From the NCBI GenBank assembly GCA_019096155.1, contig JAHCVI010000004.1, positions 3,720,001-3,784,000 on the forward strand: a DNA stretch of 64,000 bases. Reading direction: 5' to 3'. Of the stretch, positions 20,725 to 32,749 are shown piece by piece (within the stretch, counting starts at the first letter, position 1; each line of letters opens with the position of its first letter). This DNA comes from Staphylotrichum longicolle. Its lineage: Eukaryota > Ascomycota > Sordariomycetes > Sordariales > Chaetomiaceae. A program made the position numbers and the translations under genes. The notes below the pieces were generated by a model. The model did no database searches. It worked only from the letters and a program-made list of their open reading frames with translations, and was not told the origin of the DNA.

Positions 20725-21439
20725 GGTGGGCGGCAAGGCCGGTGCCTTCGCTTCTCGGCCAACATAATTATCGGCTTTCTCGCTTATGCTCCTACCGAAC
20801 GGTCCGAACATCCTTTCAGCAAACTAATTCCGAAGATCTCCGAGACACCAAAGTCTCGGCCGCTCGGATTGCATAAGAACTGTGCAGACGAGGCTCAGCG
20901 CCCGCCTTGGTTTATTGCGCATCCTTTGGTGAGAACTACTGGGCATCGACCCCTGGAGACGGCCGCAGGACAGCAGACGAGGAACAGCTACCAACAGCAA
21001 GCACGGATTCGCGCCCTCATTGGCTACCAAGCACTGGCACGTTTGGTTTATTATGCCATGATTACGAGTCACGCAGGAATGCGGAACCCCCAAGTACACA
21101 TAGCAAACTTGTGCGTTATACGACTGCTCTGGAGGTGGAGCACTCCAGTTGGGAAGAAAAACACCAAGCAAGAACTTTGGCATATCCATCCACACACATG
21201 TGCATTTAACCAAACACGTAAATCACACGATCAATAGACGTATTTTCTTCGTCGTAGCATAGACGATTTGCTCACCTTGTTCGTTTGCTTGCTTCAGCTG
21301 CTAAAGGCAGCTGAGCGTTAGGAAACTGAATGTTGGGGGTGGCCCAGTTCCCATGGAACAGCTCAGGGCTAATTAGCAATTCAACGTTGTTTCCAAGGGC
21401 CATACATCTGCGGGATATGAGGTACATACCTCGTCTAAT
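20725..21439. other. intergenic, convergent 3' ends
   Basis: Lies between the stops of the NACHT and HET genes. No gene seen. Confidence 0.45.
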
Positions 21440-24400
21440 TTAGTCCACAACCCAGACCTGAGTCTCTGCACAAACCTCCGCAACCACATCATGCGAGAAC
21501 CGCACTGGTATCTGCGCCCACATGAACTGCTCCAAGCCAAACCCAATGCAGTCACTTACAGCCTGTGCAAATGCCGGCTCTGACGCACACTTTTTTCCCA
21601 TCAACTCCTTCATAACGCCCCTCACCCCTTCCACAGCCCCCTTCCGTTCCTCCCCATCCACATCCCCCTCCATGACCTCCAACAGCCTCCCCGTCGCCTC
21701 ATGCGCCGCCACCTCGAGCGCAAGCCCCCGCAGCGTCTCCGCCAGCAGGGCATACCCAGCGCTGGCCACGTCCACGAGCACCATCCGGTCACGGCGCACC
21801 CTCAACTCCCCGGCCCCTGACGGCCCCTGGCCCGGTTCCAGCTGCACCATGAGACAGTAGAGGATGCCGCCGTGCGCGGCGTCGGGATCATAGAGGATCG
21901 CGCAGTTGCCCGAGCGGATGGATTCGTTGAGTGGCGGCGGCTGACTCGGAGGAGTCGCGCTGGCTCCGTCTTCCGGGCTGTTCTTCTCGTCTACTTCCAA
22001 ACCGCTTCGCCGGGCACGGTGCAGGTCCATGACGCGCAGCCACTGCCCGGCGGCCGGCTGCCGGACGAAGACGAAGTCTTCGGAGGGCGGGTTGAAGGTT
22101 CCCTCCCAGGGTTGGAGGGGCATGTGCGGGAGGAGGGGGGACACGTGGAGGAGGAAGCCGGGGAGCCGGACGCGCAGACCGAGGGGCGTTGGGATGCCGA
22201 GTTGATGGCGGGGTGCTGTGGTTGTGCGTCTTTCACTGGGTGACTCGGGCTGCTGCTCTGTCTCTGTCTCTGTCTCTGTCTCGGTCGGGTCTGTCGGGAC
22301 ATCTTGCTGCGGGAGGTGAAAGCGCATCATCCGCGTGTTGAGGTCCATGACGCCCTCGGCAGCGCCCGCGTTGGCGCCCAGCAGGCTGCGCGGCGCCCAC
22401 CGCCAGCCGGGAACGTCGAGGGTCGCGTCGGCCGAGAAGAGCATGGCGGCCGGAAGACGGCCGTCGAAGAGGGACCGGGCGACCACCTCCCACACGCGCG
22501 CCATGGCCGCGTGGTGGCCCTCGCGCTTGGACGCGGCGATGACGGCCTCCTGGTCTTGTTGGTTGAAGGAGAGCAGGGTTGCAATGCAGATGGGCTCGTC
22601 GGCTGGGACGGAGACAGTGCGGAAGTGCAGGGTGCGCTGGAGCGAAATGAGTATCTCGGGGGATTTGGGGTTGGCGTGGTTAAAGGGGGGGTGGAACCAG
22701 CCCCTGAGATTTGTGGCCTGAAAGAGTGATGAGTCTGAATTGGTGTTCGAGAGCAGCAACGGGTAGACGGCGTCTCCGCATCCGTACCTCTGTAAAGATA
22801 TCGACCCAAATTCGCATATATCTCGCATCCTTGAGACCCTGCTGGAAGAGCTGCTCGAGAGCCTCTTGGGAGGTTACCGCCTTGTCCGCAAACTGGAAGA
22901 AGAGGGTCTTGGCGAGGGCGCCCTCTGGGATGCCGATCATCAGTTAAAACTAGAGTCGACTACAGCCAACAAAAGCCGGACAGACCTTGGAGTGTCCACA
23001 GCCTCCGCATCCAGGCAGATGTGGCAAACATTCTCAGCAGAGCCTCTGCCGCACCGAGGCCCTCGAAACGATAGCGCATGATGGACGCATCAAGAACAAG
23101 AACGTGCTTCGCGTTGCGGTATACGTCCTTGATGCGCCCAAGCGAGATGGCATTGCCCATCTTTTCGATGGGACATAGGAGGGGGTCGATCCAGAAGCGG
23201 GATGGCGGTGTCGTTGCATCAACCGCGGTACCAGCTCTCTTCGCGAGATCAGAAACAAGGCCTGCGACATTTGCAATTTGGCATTGTGGCAGAGAGTTCT
23301 CCTTTGGATTACCCATCCCATCTGCCCAGACCTGGGTTGTTGATCAGCATACTCGCGTTCGGTGAGTAGGGGGTTGACGCAGTGCTCACATGGGATATCG
23401 CCACATATGGTACTCCATCGCTGTACTCTTCCACAGTCACCTCTGGTCTCGACTCATCAACGCCTCCGGGATCGTTGACCATGTCGACTCGCAGGACAGG
23501 GTAGCCTTTTGTGGACTTGAGGATTCTCTGGACAGTGTCCACATGTTCCGCTCCCACGAAGGCACAGGTGCAGCCTGCAGTTGTGTGTAGTGGGCGATAT
23601 GTCTCGTCCAGCTGGAACGCCACGCATCCGTTGGCCGAGCATCGGGTATGGTCACGGTATGGCTCTTCCTTTTTCATCCTGCTGAGGAAGTGCTGAGTTC
23701 CCAAGCCCTGATACACCCACCTGAGCTTCTCGATCTCGCTCTTGCACCACCCGTTGTCGAGCATATGTTTCTCCAAATCCCCGCGCGGCTTGAGATAGTT
23801 CTGCTGCCACGGGAGGCCAAAGTGAGGCAGCCCCGTGGGCAGCAAGCCGAGGTTGGCAGCCGTGATGAAGGAAGTGCAGAACAGCTCGCCGAGCGCGCCA
23901 ATCGAGTACAGCACGTCCCGGTCAAAGTCGGTATGGATGGCGGTGTGCAGCATGGTGCACGTAAACTGAAGGCAGTCGTGCAGATACCTAGCTCGATGCG
24001 CAATACCTTGTCTGGTCTCCTTGAACCTGTCCATCAGGTGGCTGCCCCATCCGGGCTCCAGCAGCTTGCCGCCGCTGATGAAGCGTCGGCCCTCCTCGTC
24101 GGCGACAACAAACTTTTCATAAATCGACCCTATTTCTTCTTTGGCGTGGTTCTCATCGATCTGGCGCGTCCCGTCGTCCGCTTCGTTCAGGCCCAGGAAC
24201 TCAGCCAGGAGCCCAAAGAAGAACCAGGTCTGGAAGAAGGCCTGCTGCTCCGCTTGCGGCGTAGGATGTATCGGCTCCAGATAGTCGTCGCCTGTTTTTG
24301 CAGCGCCTGACGCCACGAACCTCCGGAGTGAGGGGTGCAGTGTCGACATGCGGCCCTTGCGGGCGGCATAGTCGAGGTACTTTCCCCCGTCCCAGTGCTC

Positions 24401-24466
24401 GGTGCAGACATACGGGGCTTTCGAGGCCGGGATGGCTGGGGAGGAGGGAACTGCGAGCAGATCCAT
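21440..24466 (-). CDS. HET (heterokaryon incompatibility) domain protein
   Basis: Exons 23390-24466, 22986-23331, 22788-22924 and 21440-22717, 945 residues, all phases consistent. A ~350-residue N-terminal region without a recognised domain precedes the HET domain, whose conserved blocks straddle exon joins: PYVAISH|VWADGMGNP, FWIDPLLCPIE, KHVLVLDASI and RRLWTLQ|EGALAKTLFF. The HET domain triggers cell death in fungal non-self recognition. The C-terminal ~430 residues include TETETETETE, encoded by a TCTGTC microsatellite at about 22257-22282 (plus strand). The first in-frame ATG (24466) is used; the frame extends only three codons beyond a TTG. It converges with the NACHT gene. Confidence 0.88.
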
Positions 24467-25936
24467 ACAGGGCAACTGGACAAGATGTTGATCTGGAGAT
24501 GCGCAAAGACTGTGAAGTCAGTGAGGCTGGAACCGCCGTGGAGATCGAGGCCCCGTGGCTGCGCCCCATCTCGTCGCAGGCTGCGGCTGGAGACAGTAAT
24601 TCCCGACAAATCCCGCGCCGAACGCCGGCGGTGTGCACAACTCAGTCACTTACCTGACTCCGTCGTTTAAACATTACGCCATTCAACGCTACAGTCCGTC
24701 TATTCTCGACGATAACAGCTCAACTGGGTGGGATGTTGTCTCTTGCACTATTCAACGGCCTGTTCCTTGTGCGGTTTCTATTCTTTATAGCTACCAGTTC
24801 AAGGCCCCTTTGGGCAGACGGGGAGCTTTGGAAGGCAGACTGGTACTGTACTGTACACCGACGTCAAGATGTGGAAAGGGTTCTCGGGTGCGACGGGTCG
24901 TTGTTGCACAAGACGACTTCCCGCTCGGTCCGGACGGGGATGACGGGATCACGAACCCGGTCCCGCTGTGTGGTGCTATCCGAGTCAATGCATCGGAGGG
25001 CATTCGGTGGAACATGTCCTCGGACATGCTGACACTACACCCACCCTTTCATGGTGCCGAGTTATGTACTGTATGTACGTTGGTTGATGCCCGTTCGACG
25101 TTGATGCGCACACATAAGCCAGCCAGCTTACATGGGCGACCCAATCTGGGATGTCCCGCCCCTTGCATGACCAGACCCAGGATTTGACGGCGCAGTCACA
25201 CAAGCATTGAATGATGTGCAGCGTGTGGTTGGTGACCGGGCGGGATGTGATTGTGCTGAGCACATGCAACGGAACAACCCACTCAAGCCCCTGAAAGAGA
25301 CACCGCGGTGCGGTTCATGCGGAAGGGCAGGGGCGGCCGCGGTTGGTTGGTCTGGGGGCCAGGTGTGCCAAAGCCCATAGGGCTGGAGGGTGGCATGTCA
25401 TTGGCTCGTTGGCGGATTGTTGTAGCCGCTGGGCCGTGCTGGGCCAGCAGCCGTTGCCTGGCTTGCCTGGTTCGTGGCTCAGGGGGTACAAGGGCCGATT
25501 GCGGATCTGCAAATCATTGTTTATTGTGGGGTGGCCGATGTGATCTGATGTGTGCACGGGGTGGCCCGATCTTGGGCGGACGGATCGGCGTGGCGGTGTT
25601 TGTTCAGCGGCATGCAGACATGTATTGGATCTGCGGGGATGCTTTTGCGGGCGTGATGGGATGGTGTGGCCCGTGGTGATACAAGCCTCGAGTCGCGCCA
25701 GCAAACAGCGAGGCAAAGGAATGATGCGGAACGACTTGGATCGTGTGTCGGGGACCATCGGGCTTTGGTGAATGGGTATAAGTAAGGCAGTGTGCTCCTG
25801 GGCTAGAGCTCAACACCACTCCACTCCGCAGCAGGCACAGAGCAGCTTCACACAACCTCATCAACACTGCCAATCCTGTCCAGACCTCACTCAACTACTC
25901 TCAGTCTCACAAACAACAGCCCGCTCTACCGCCAAC
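24467..25936. other. divergent promoter region of HET and Ecp2-like genes
   Basis: About 1.5 kb between two ATGs on opposite strands. Open frames at 24.6-25.7 kb lack motifs. A TATA-like element lies near its right end (listed separately). Confidence 0.45.
25774..25786 (+). promoter_or_regulatory. TATA-like element of the Ecp2-like gene
   Basis: The sequence gggtataagtaag lies ~155 bp upstream of the ATG at 25937, with a CT-rich leader between them. Position and motif fit a core promoter; no experimental support. Confidence 0.4.
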
Positions 25937-26461
25937 ATGCCTTCCCTCAAAGTCTTCATCATCACCCTTGCGTCCTTCGCCCTCCCCACCGCCCTCGCGG
26001 CACCCACCACCCCTTCTACCGCGGCTCCCGCCCTCTCCAAGCGCGCGACCTACCACCCCTCCTCACCACCCGAGCGCGACGACTACTGCGGCGAGGCGGT
26101 GCCCACATACACGTACGGCCCCTCGGCCCCGCTCGTGGCCGACTGCCAGGGCATGCCGCAGGCCTACCCGGGCCCGGGCTACTGGACCGTGTCGGCGGCC
26201 GAGACCAACGCGGCGCCCGACGGCTGGATCCGGCTGGTGGCGAGCGGGACGTGCGCGTTTGAGGTGCGCTGGTCGTGGACGGGCGCGGCGCAGGACTACC
26301 GGTTCGGGACCAACGACTTGGGGTTTTATGTCAGGGGGCATGCGAACCAGGCCGAGGCGCAGGACGGGCGCGTGAGTGTGAAGAGCGGGGTGTATTGTAG
26401 CCGGGACGGGACGGCCGAGGGTGGGATGATTGGTTTGGAGTGGAGGGTTATTCATTCGTGA
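25937..26461 (+). CDS. small secreted protein, Ecp2/Hce2-like
   Basis: Single exon, 174 residues from ATG 25937. The frame is open upstream, but that ATG places a clean signal peptide first (VFIITLASFALPTALAA). A short pro-segment ends at Lys-Arg (ALSKR), a likely Kex2 site. The mature part has four cysteines in the arrangement DYCGEAV, LVADCQGM, SGTCAFEV and GVYCSRDG, with the PLVADCQ...W.V...GTCAFEV pattern of Hce2/Ecp2-type effectors. The family is widespread in fungi, in pathogens and saprotrophs alike, and some members provoke host cell death. What this one does is unknown. It sits inside the immune-like island. Confidence 0.75.
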   Translation: MPSLKVFIITLASFALPTALAAPTTPSTAAPALSKRATYHPSSPPERDDYCGEAVPTYTYGPSAPLVADCQGMPQAYPGPGYWTVSAAETNAAPDGWIRLVASGTCAFEVRWSWTGAAQDYRFGTNDLGFYVRGHANQAEAQDGRVSVKSGVYCSRDGTAEGGMIGLEWRVIHS

Positions 26462-26896
26462 GGGGGGGTTGTTTGGGGAAGAGAGATGGAGAACTCGGAC
26501 TGATGGTTCCCGAGGTGGAACAACCAGAGTCAGCGAATGGTTATTTTTCTAAGCTCTTTGGCTTCCAGGGACGATGATGGCTGGATCTTGAGTCCTTGAG
26601 GGTTGCAGACCCTCTGAGCAGACCAGTATTGCGTTTATCAACTTCATTATCAAGACGCGGCCTTTGTTATTTGCACAATACAGTGCATGCTGGTCTTCAT
26701 TCCACATGTACAGTAGTATCACAAGCTCCTGTGATGTAGTCCTGTGTGGGTGTTCACAGCTTTCACTTGCAGCAACACATGACACACAGACAAAACCCTG
26801 CCGAACTGGCGCATACATGGGCTTGGTTGTAATAGCACTCTGAATCTCAATCCAGATCCATATGTTTATAACACCCGGAAACATCTCAGCGATCCA
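26462..26896. other. intergenic, convergent 3' ends
   Basis: Between the stops of the Ecp2-like and DUF4419 genes; no gene seen. Confidence 0.45.
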
Positions 26897-28108
26897 TCAC
26901 CCAACCCTTTCCGAACCTTGCACACCGCTGGTTCCTGCTTGTGTCTTCTTTGTAGGGGAAGCCGAAAAATACCACCACCCGGAAGCAGGTTGGACCGAAG
27001 TTTCAGTATCGCCCTCGATGACCACCTGCATCCCCATCGACCCCGCCAACAGGCCCCCTCTCACGGGGTCTAGCCCCTCCTGGTAGAAGGTTATTGGGAC
27101 ACTGACAACGCCTGTCGGGATTTCCTTTCGTGGAATTACGGGAAACTCGACCCCATCCAGTGTCAACCGTTGAAATCCCTTCGTCCCCGTGAGATCTGCG
27201 AAGTGATCAAGCTGTTGATCACTGTAATTCTCGACCCTCTTTCCATCGGCACTCCACCAGCAGAATGCTGTCAACCATCCAGACAACGTCACAATGCCGC
27301 CGGAGGCGCCCGCTCCCGACTGATGAACTGCGCGCACCCAAAACTCCTTGACATCTGAGTCGTCGGGACGATCAAAGCTAGCCACCATGTATTCGAGGAT
27401 TTTAGTCAGCTGCAAAGCCCACGCGACACAATCCTCGTGGTCGATGGTTCCGATCCAAGCCACCCTTCGGAGCATATCGGCCCAGTCGCTTCGTTCGCCC
27501 AAGAGCGTGACCGACGGAAAGCTGCAGCCAAACATACCCCCGTAGCGAAAGTACTCCTTCATGGCCCCGAGAAACGCGATAGCAGCTACAGTCTGGTCAT
27601 GCGGTGTCGTGGTCGTGAAGCTGGGAAGGAGGGTGGTGGCAATGTTGGGATCCTTGAGGCGCTGTTTCACCATGCTAACCAGCTTCTGCGCGAACACGTC
27701 GACGTCAACGGTGTCGATGGTGGCGGGGCGGGCATCGACGACGAGTTCAGGCCGATCTTTATGGGCAACAAACACGGGACGGAGAGCCTCAGCATTTCCG
27801 TTGACGAAGAAGCTGAACTGGGTCAGGATGGCGAGCCAAACGTCGTCGGGCCGGATCGTCAAGTGCAAGTCCTGCTGCCAAGCCCGGATAACGGTGTGGA
27901 TGAAACCGTTCTTGTTGGGCACGACCGAGCCGAGACTGTCATCTGGGAAGCTGAAATGTGAGCGACGAATGGTCATTTGGTGCTGGAGGACGGAGCCGTA
28001 GTGAGCAGTCGAGACACGGCGGAGCATATCGAGTGGCGAAGCTGCAACCCGATCGTAGTTTCTGCCACTCGCACTGGTGAGAGGGTCTGGTTTGACGACG
28101 GCGGGCAT
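26897..28108 (-). CDS. DUF4419 protein
   Basis: Single exon, 403 residues. The family blocks are all present: NGFIHTVIRAWQQDLHLTIR, PDDVWLAILTQFSFFVNGNA, EALRPVFVAHKDRPEL, LPSFTTTTPHDQTVAAIAFL, EYFRYGGMFGCSFPSVTLLG with ERSDW, WALQLTKILEYMVASF and GGIVTLSGWLTAFCWW. DUF4419 proteins occur in fungi, plants and bacteria; no biochemical function is known. No signal peptide or membrane segment. The length is normal for the family and there is no sign of decay. Confidence 0.9.
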   Translation of the reverse strand: MPAVVKPDPLTSASGRNYDRVAASPLDMLRRVSTAHYGSVLQHQMTIRRSHFSFPDDSLGSVVPNKNGFIHTVIRAWQQDLHLTIRPDDVWLAILTQFSFFVNGNAEALRPVFVAHKDRPELVVDARPATIDTVDVDVFAQKLVSMVKQRLKDPNIATTLLPSFTTTTPHDQTVAAIAFLGAMKEYFRYGGMFGCSFPSVTLLGERSDWADMLRRVAWIGTIDHEDCVAWALQLTKILEYMVASFDRPDDSDVKEFWVRAVHQSGAGASGGIVTLSGWLTAFCWWSADGKRVENYSDQQLDHFADLTGTKGFQRLTLDGVEFPVIPRKEIPTGVVSVPITFYQEGLDPVRGGLLAGSMGMQVVIEGDTETSVQPASGWWYFSASPTKKTQAGTSGVQGSERVG

Positions 28109-28696
28109 TGCTGTTTCTGATTTGGTTGCAGCGGTGCTGGTGGATAAGAGAAAAGTTGTTTCGAGTCAAGCATGTTTGTGAGCACTGAGGAACGCCTAAA
28201 CAAGCCGCCTCCTAGCCCCTTTTTATCCAGGCCACACCCAGTTGCACGAGAACCAGATCGTAACTGCATGCTGTCACAAAATTGCAATAACGTTACAGAT
28301 TACACTGTTGGTTTGTTGATTAGCGCGGTTCTTTTGACAGGGCTCCGGTCCCACAATCAAAAACTGGCCGCAAGAAAAGGGGAACAGACCCTGAGCCGCA
28401 GGGAGACGCAAGGGCCGCGGAACGCTCTGGACATTTCCACGCGCCTTTATCCGTTTTGGCCAGGCAGACGAGGCGGACTCCATGGAATGGGGTGGACTGT
28501 TGGCGCTAATAATGAGGATGGACAAGCACGGATCCACCTTAGTTGGACCTGCAATCCACTCGGGGGGCCGGGGCCATGGCCTTGCATTCCGTCCTAGAGC
28601 AAGGAGCCAGCTCAGGGAAATCCTCGATAGATGCAGAATCCCTGAGTGGTCGTCTCTCGGGGCCAAGGCTGCCCTCGACGCTGCCCTATGTGTTCC
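28109..28696. other. intergenic upstream of the DUF4419 gene
   Basis: Presumed promoter of DUF4419. The open frame at 28482-28841 is meaningful only in its second half, where the GH71 relic begins. Confidence 0.4.
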
Positions 28697-28950
28697 GCAC
28701 GGCCTCTTCAGCTGGGCGCCCTGGCCTTGGGGCAACACGAACGCCAATACTTATGTGGATGCTTCCTACATTGAGTTTCTTGAGACTGCCGAGAGAAACT
28801 GCGGCACCGACTTGCAAGGAGTAAGCGATTCCAGCTCCTAGAGTCTACTCCCCGGTACTTGACGATCCCGTTGCTAACAACGCTTGGGCATCAACAGTGA
28901 TGCCGGCAAGCCCCTGGTTCTACACCAATCTCCCTGGCTCGACAAAAAAT
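28697..28950 (+). pseudogene. relic of a GH71 alpha-1,3-glucanase (mutanase) gene
   Basis: Two short blocks match the GH71 catalytic domain in the right order. The frame at 28697-28782 reads HGLFSWAPWPWG then TYVDASYIEFL; after an intron-like gap (GTAAGC near 28820, ACAG near 28897) the frame at 28900-28938 reads MPASPWFYTNLPG. GH71 enzymes hydrolyse wall alpha-1,3-glucan and carry these blocks as ...FSWxAWPWG... and MMPVSPWFYTNLP. The conserved residues that should follow the second block are missing, the splice phases do not fit, and no upstream or downstream catalytic sequence is found, so only a fragment remains. Confidence 0.65.
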
Positions 28951-29099
28951 GGCACTGAAATGGGTAAGGTAGGGAACGTGCGTCTTCAATCATGGCCCCG
29001 AGCGAACCTTTGCCAAGATTGTCTCAAGAAACTCTCCAAGAGAGGGCGGAGGATATCCCAGCCTAAATAAACAAGGAAATCAGCGCCTTCTCGGGCCCA

Positions 29100-32000
29100 T
29101 CATTTCGAGTCCCGGTCCTCAAAGGCGTCAGACAGATCAACAACCTGCCTAGCGAAGTGCTCCGGTCTCAACACCCTCCGCATCATTGCATACACGTCAT
29201 GGCTCCCCCGAGCGCTGCAAACATCTCCAAGCACCTTCATTTCCTCCAACATCCTCTCGAGATGCGGCAACATCTTTGGAGAAAACTTTGCGGCAATGCT
29301 TTTCGGAGTGCAGGTTTCCCCGTCAACCACAGTCTGGCTGAAAGGCGAGAGGCCCAGCCCCAACAACACGCGCAGTTGCTTGAGCCGACCGTGGCGGCAA
29401 CAGAGATGTTGCAAACCCCAGCCACCGAGGAGTGCTTGCGTGACGTTGCTTTCGTCGAGCATCAAGAGGCGGCGGGTTAGTTCCCCGTCGTCGTCGCCTC
29501 CATGTTTGATGACAGCCACGAGCATGAAGAAGAGGACCGTGTGACGTGTCTTGGGGTTCAGGGGAAGATAGTCGAGGAGCAACGCGATCACGTCTGCCGG
29601 AGATCCACGGTCAAAGTCATCTGAGCAGGCTAGAACCTCGGGCACCAGCTCAGGGAGGAGACGTCTGACGATCCGGGCCGCCTTCCTTCTTCCCACGGCT
29701 GTGTGCAACGCGTCGAGGACGCGTTTCAAGGTGGAGGCACGATTGGGGCCTCTCAGGGCAAGAGCCGCGGTGGCGACAAGATGGTTAAAACGAGGCCCGA
29801 CCCAATCTACCTCGGTCCTTTCCAGGAGGGTTTCGATGGTTTGGAGATCGCATGATCCCCGGTGAACGGCAGCCGCAAGTGGAGTGTGGCCTCGGCTGTC
29901 GGTCTTGTTTGGGTCAGCGCCGGCGTCAAGAAGACCCAACACCGCTTCGCCACACCCGACTTCGCATGCGCAATGCAAGGGCGTCCTCCCGTTTGTGGTG
30001 ACTCGGTTGAGATCTGCGACATGGGATAGCAGCACCTTAAACACGGTGAGTGATTTGTAGAACGCAGCCAGGTGGAGCGGTGTGTTGAGATATTTGTCGG
30101 GTACGGACAGCGACATTCCTTTCTCGAGCAGCCAGAGGACAACAGCCTCCTGATCGTATCGGGCTGCGTGGTGAAGAAGCGTCTCCCCGTTGGCATTGAC
30201 CTTCCATATGTCACACCCTGCTGACACGAGAGTATCCAAAAGGCGCAGATCTTGATGCTTCGGGGCTGATGTGGCGTGATGCAGAGGCGTGTTTCCGTTT
30301 TGGTCTCGGTGTTCCACGAGGCACTGAGCATCGAGCAACTCCTGCACAACATTAGATTCGCCCTCGTACGCGGCGATGTCCAACGCAGTGCGGCCCATGT
30401 GGTCCTCGGCAGCCAGACTCCAGCCATGGGAAATGAGGGTGTGAACAATATGGCTCTGTCCGACGTAGGCAGCCACCTGTAGTGCTGTCCAGCCGGGGCG
30501 GATCTTGAAGTTTCGGACGGTTTTGGAGATGCTCCGGAGCTCCAGCAGTCGTGAAAGTCCCTTGACGAAACTTGTTCCGCACAGATGCATATCAAGAGCC
30601 CTCTGGCACGTTCAGAAAGATTGTCCAAGCCGGTCCCGTGCCGTATTGCACCAATGTAGCGCAGAGCCGGAACGAAGCGGCGTCTCCTGTTTCCATCATA
30701 AAGGAAATATTGCCAGGGTTCCTCTGCAGGCTCACCCCGACCCGTGATTTCTTTCCCCCCTGGCTTCATCGGGGGGCTCCCCATCTGTTCCGCTTCCAGA
30801 AGGTTCATCTCCACTGCTGCCTTGATCATCGTCGCTCTCATGATCAGCAATCAACATATGTTCGGCCATTACCTTGAGGAAGGGAACCCGGCGGGCCTTG
30901 GAGCTCGTGCGAGCGGCGTGCAGGAGGCTCGCGTCGACCTTTGCGCCGTGTTGAATGAGCAACTTCAGGATGCGGAGCCGGCCGTTTGAGACTGCCATTC
31001 TCACACAGTAGCCGTTGTCAAAGTTTGGATCCAAACCGCCCAAGAGAAGAACCTTCACAGCTTGGACGCGGTTGTCTGAAAGGAAAAGTCAGCCTCGGCT
31101 GCAGATACCCAGCTCTGAATCAAATGAACGGTAGCCCCTACTGACTATTGCGAACCGTGCTGTCGTGGCGCCCGCCTCGTCTAATGCGTTTGGATTGGCG
31201 CCTCGGTCAAGGAGCAGCTGCATAAGCTCTGGAACGCCGTCTTGCGCAGCTAGGTGGAGGACGCTCCGCTGCCATTCCTCGCACACTGAGAAATGGTTGA
31301 CATCCGCACCCGCGTCTATCAAGACCGAGACATTGGCGATTATCTGACCTTGGACGGCACTCAAAAGCGGAGTGCCGTGCCAGACTCTGTCCGTCGCATC
31401 CACCTGGGCTCCCGCGTCAATGAGACACTTCACCACGCTGCCATCGGTGCACTTCCCCAGCTGGGCAGCAACGTGCAGAGCGGTCGCACCACCCAGGTCC
31501 TTGCCCCGAGGGTTCGCCCCAGCCTTGATTAGTCGCTCGACCGGGCCAGCGTCCTCCGCTTCCTGACAGACAAAATGGAAAAATGGCCGACACATCTTGG
31601 AATGTGTCCGCTTGGTGTCCCAGCCTGCATCACGAAAGGCCTTGACAACAGTCTCTTGCCCCTTGATGTAAGCCTTTGCCATCCATGTGAGCAAGTCATA
31701 CTCCTCCCCGGGACCCAGGGTCGCAGGAAAGCCGTAGGTGAGAAGCATTTCCGCCATAGCTTCATCCCCTCGGTCCAATGCAGCTTGCAAGGCATGCGGC
31801 GGCTTTGGGTTCTCTCTGTCGGCAACGATCTTGTTCACTGCCGAAGATGGCTTCATGTTGTCATCGACGTCGGAACCATCTGAATCGGTGTCGCCATCCT
31901 TCTTTGGGGACGAGTTCGCGTCATCTCCATCGTCAACCTGCTGCCGGGCGAGGATGCGGGCACCGCGGTTCACCATGAGGGCGCCCACCTCGACAAATCC

Positions 32001-32213
32001 CAGTTCTGCCGCCACGAGTAGAGGTGTTTTGCCGTCATCGTTGACCGTATCCACGGGGAATCTGGACTCGAGGAGGTGCTCAACGAGCTCAAGATCGTTG
32101 TGCCGAACACCGAGATGCAAGATGCTATCCCCAGACGGGTTGTCGCGGGCGTAGGCGAGAAGGAGAGCCTCCGCGTCTTCTCGTTTCGACCGCCCGTATG
32201 GAGTGGCAGACAT
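29100..32213 (-). CDS. ankyrin-repeat protein
   Basis: Exons 31142-32213, 30736-31075 and 29100-30600, 970 residues. Introns: 66 nt (GTAGGG donor, TTTCAG acceptor) and 135 nt (GTGAGC donor, CCAGAG acceptor), phases consistent. Multiple ankyrin repeats run through the protein (GDSILHLGVRHNDLELVEHL, GATALHVAAQLGK, GRTPLHCACEVGCGEAVLGL, GHTPLAAAVHRGS), interrupted by an acidic insert (DDDANSS...DSDGSDVDD region) and a second acidic stretch just before intron 2. The C-terminal ~190 residues are helical and unassigned. No catalytic domain is seen, so a binding or scaffold role is likely. It is head-to-head with the kinase-ankyrin gene, 536 bp between ATGs. Intron 2 could alternatively start at GTAATG (30890), giving a shorter protein. 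Confidence 0.8.
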
Positions 32214-32749
32214 CGTGACGAATTGTTTATCGCGTTGCTGTTGGCTAGCCTGGGCTCGCAGATGGAATGCAAGATCCAACAATCGACTGAAGGTTGGGGC
32301 AGGGAGCAACTTTGCGATGCTGCTTTAGGATGTAGTAGAGTGGGTCGATGGTTGTTCGGGGTTGTTGAGGAGAGTTGAGGAAAGTCGTGACCCGGCTCCA
32401 ATCCTGCCCACTGTGGCTCTGCTGGGCCTGCAGGAGATTAATACATAATAAGGAATAATGTGGAAACTGGAGCTTGAAAGTGGTGTGTCAATCTGCCTTG
32501 CGATTGGGTGTTGGAGTCTCTCTGGGCTGTGGGCGCCGAAACATTGCAGGAGCTGATGTGACGATGTGCTCCGAGGGGTCAAAGGCATCAAATAGGTGGC
32601 GCAAGGCTCCAAGGTTCCTGCCTGAACCCTGCTCCAAGCCCCTTCATTCAGTTCGATGAAGTCCTCGCCCATTCCCTGACAAGCTCTGCGAGTGACATTT
32701 TCAGGGGCCCGTTTGTCACGACACGAGCCTCACCGGTAATAAAGAAGCA
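32214..32749. promoter_or_regulatory. shared divergent promoter of the two ankyrin genes
   Basis: 536 bp between ATGs at 32213 (minus) and 32750 (plus). No specific element was recognised; co-regulation is inferred only from the arrangement. Confidence 0.45.

Noticed and set aside
22250..22290. TCTGTC microsatellite as an independent repeat locus
   Set aside because: It encodes the TETETETE run in the HET protein and is described there.
24633..25771. Possible genes between HET and Ecp2-like genes
   Set aside because: Only short competing frames with odd composition; best read as promoter space.
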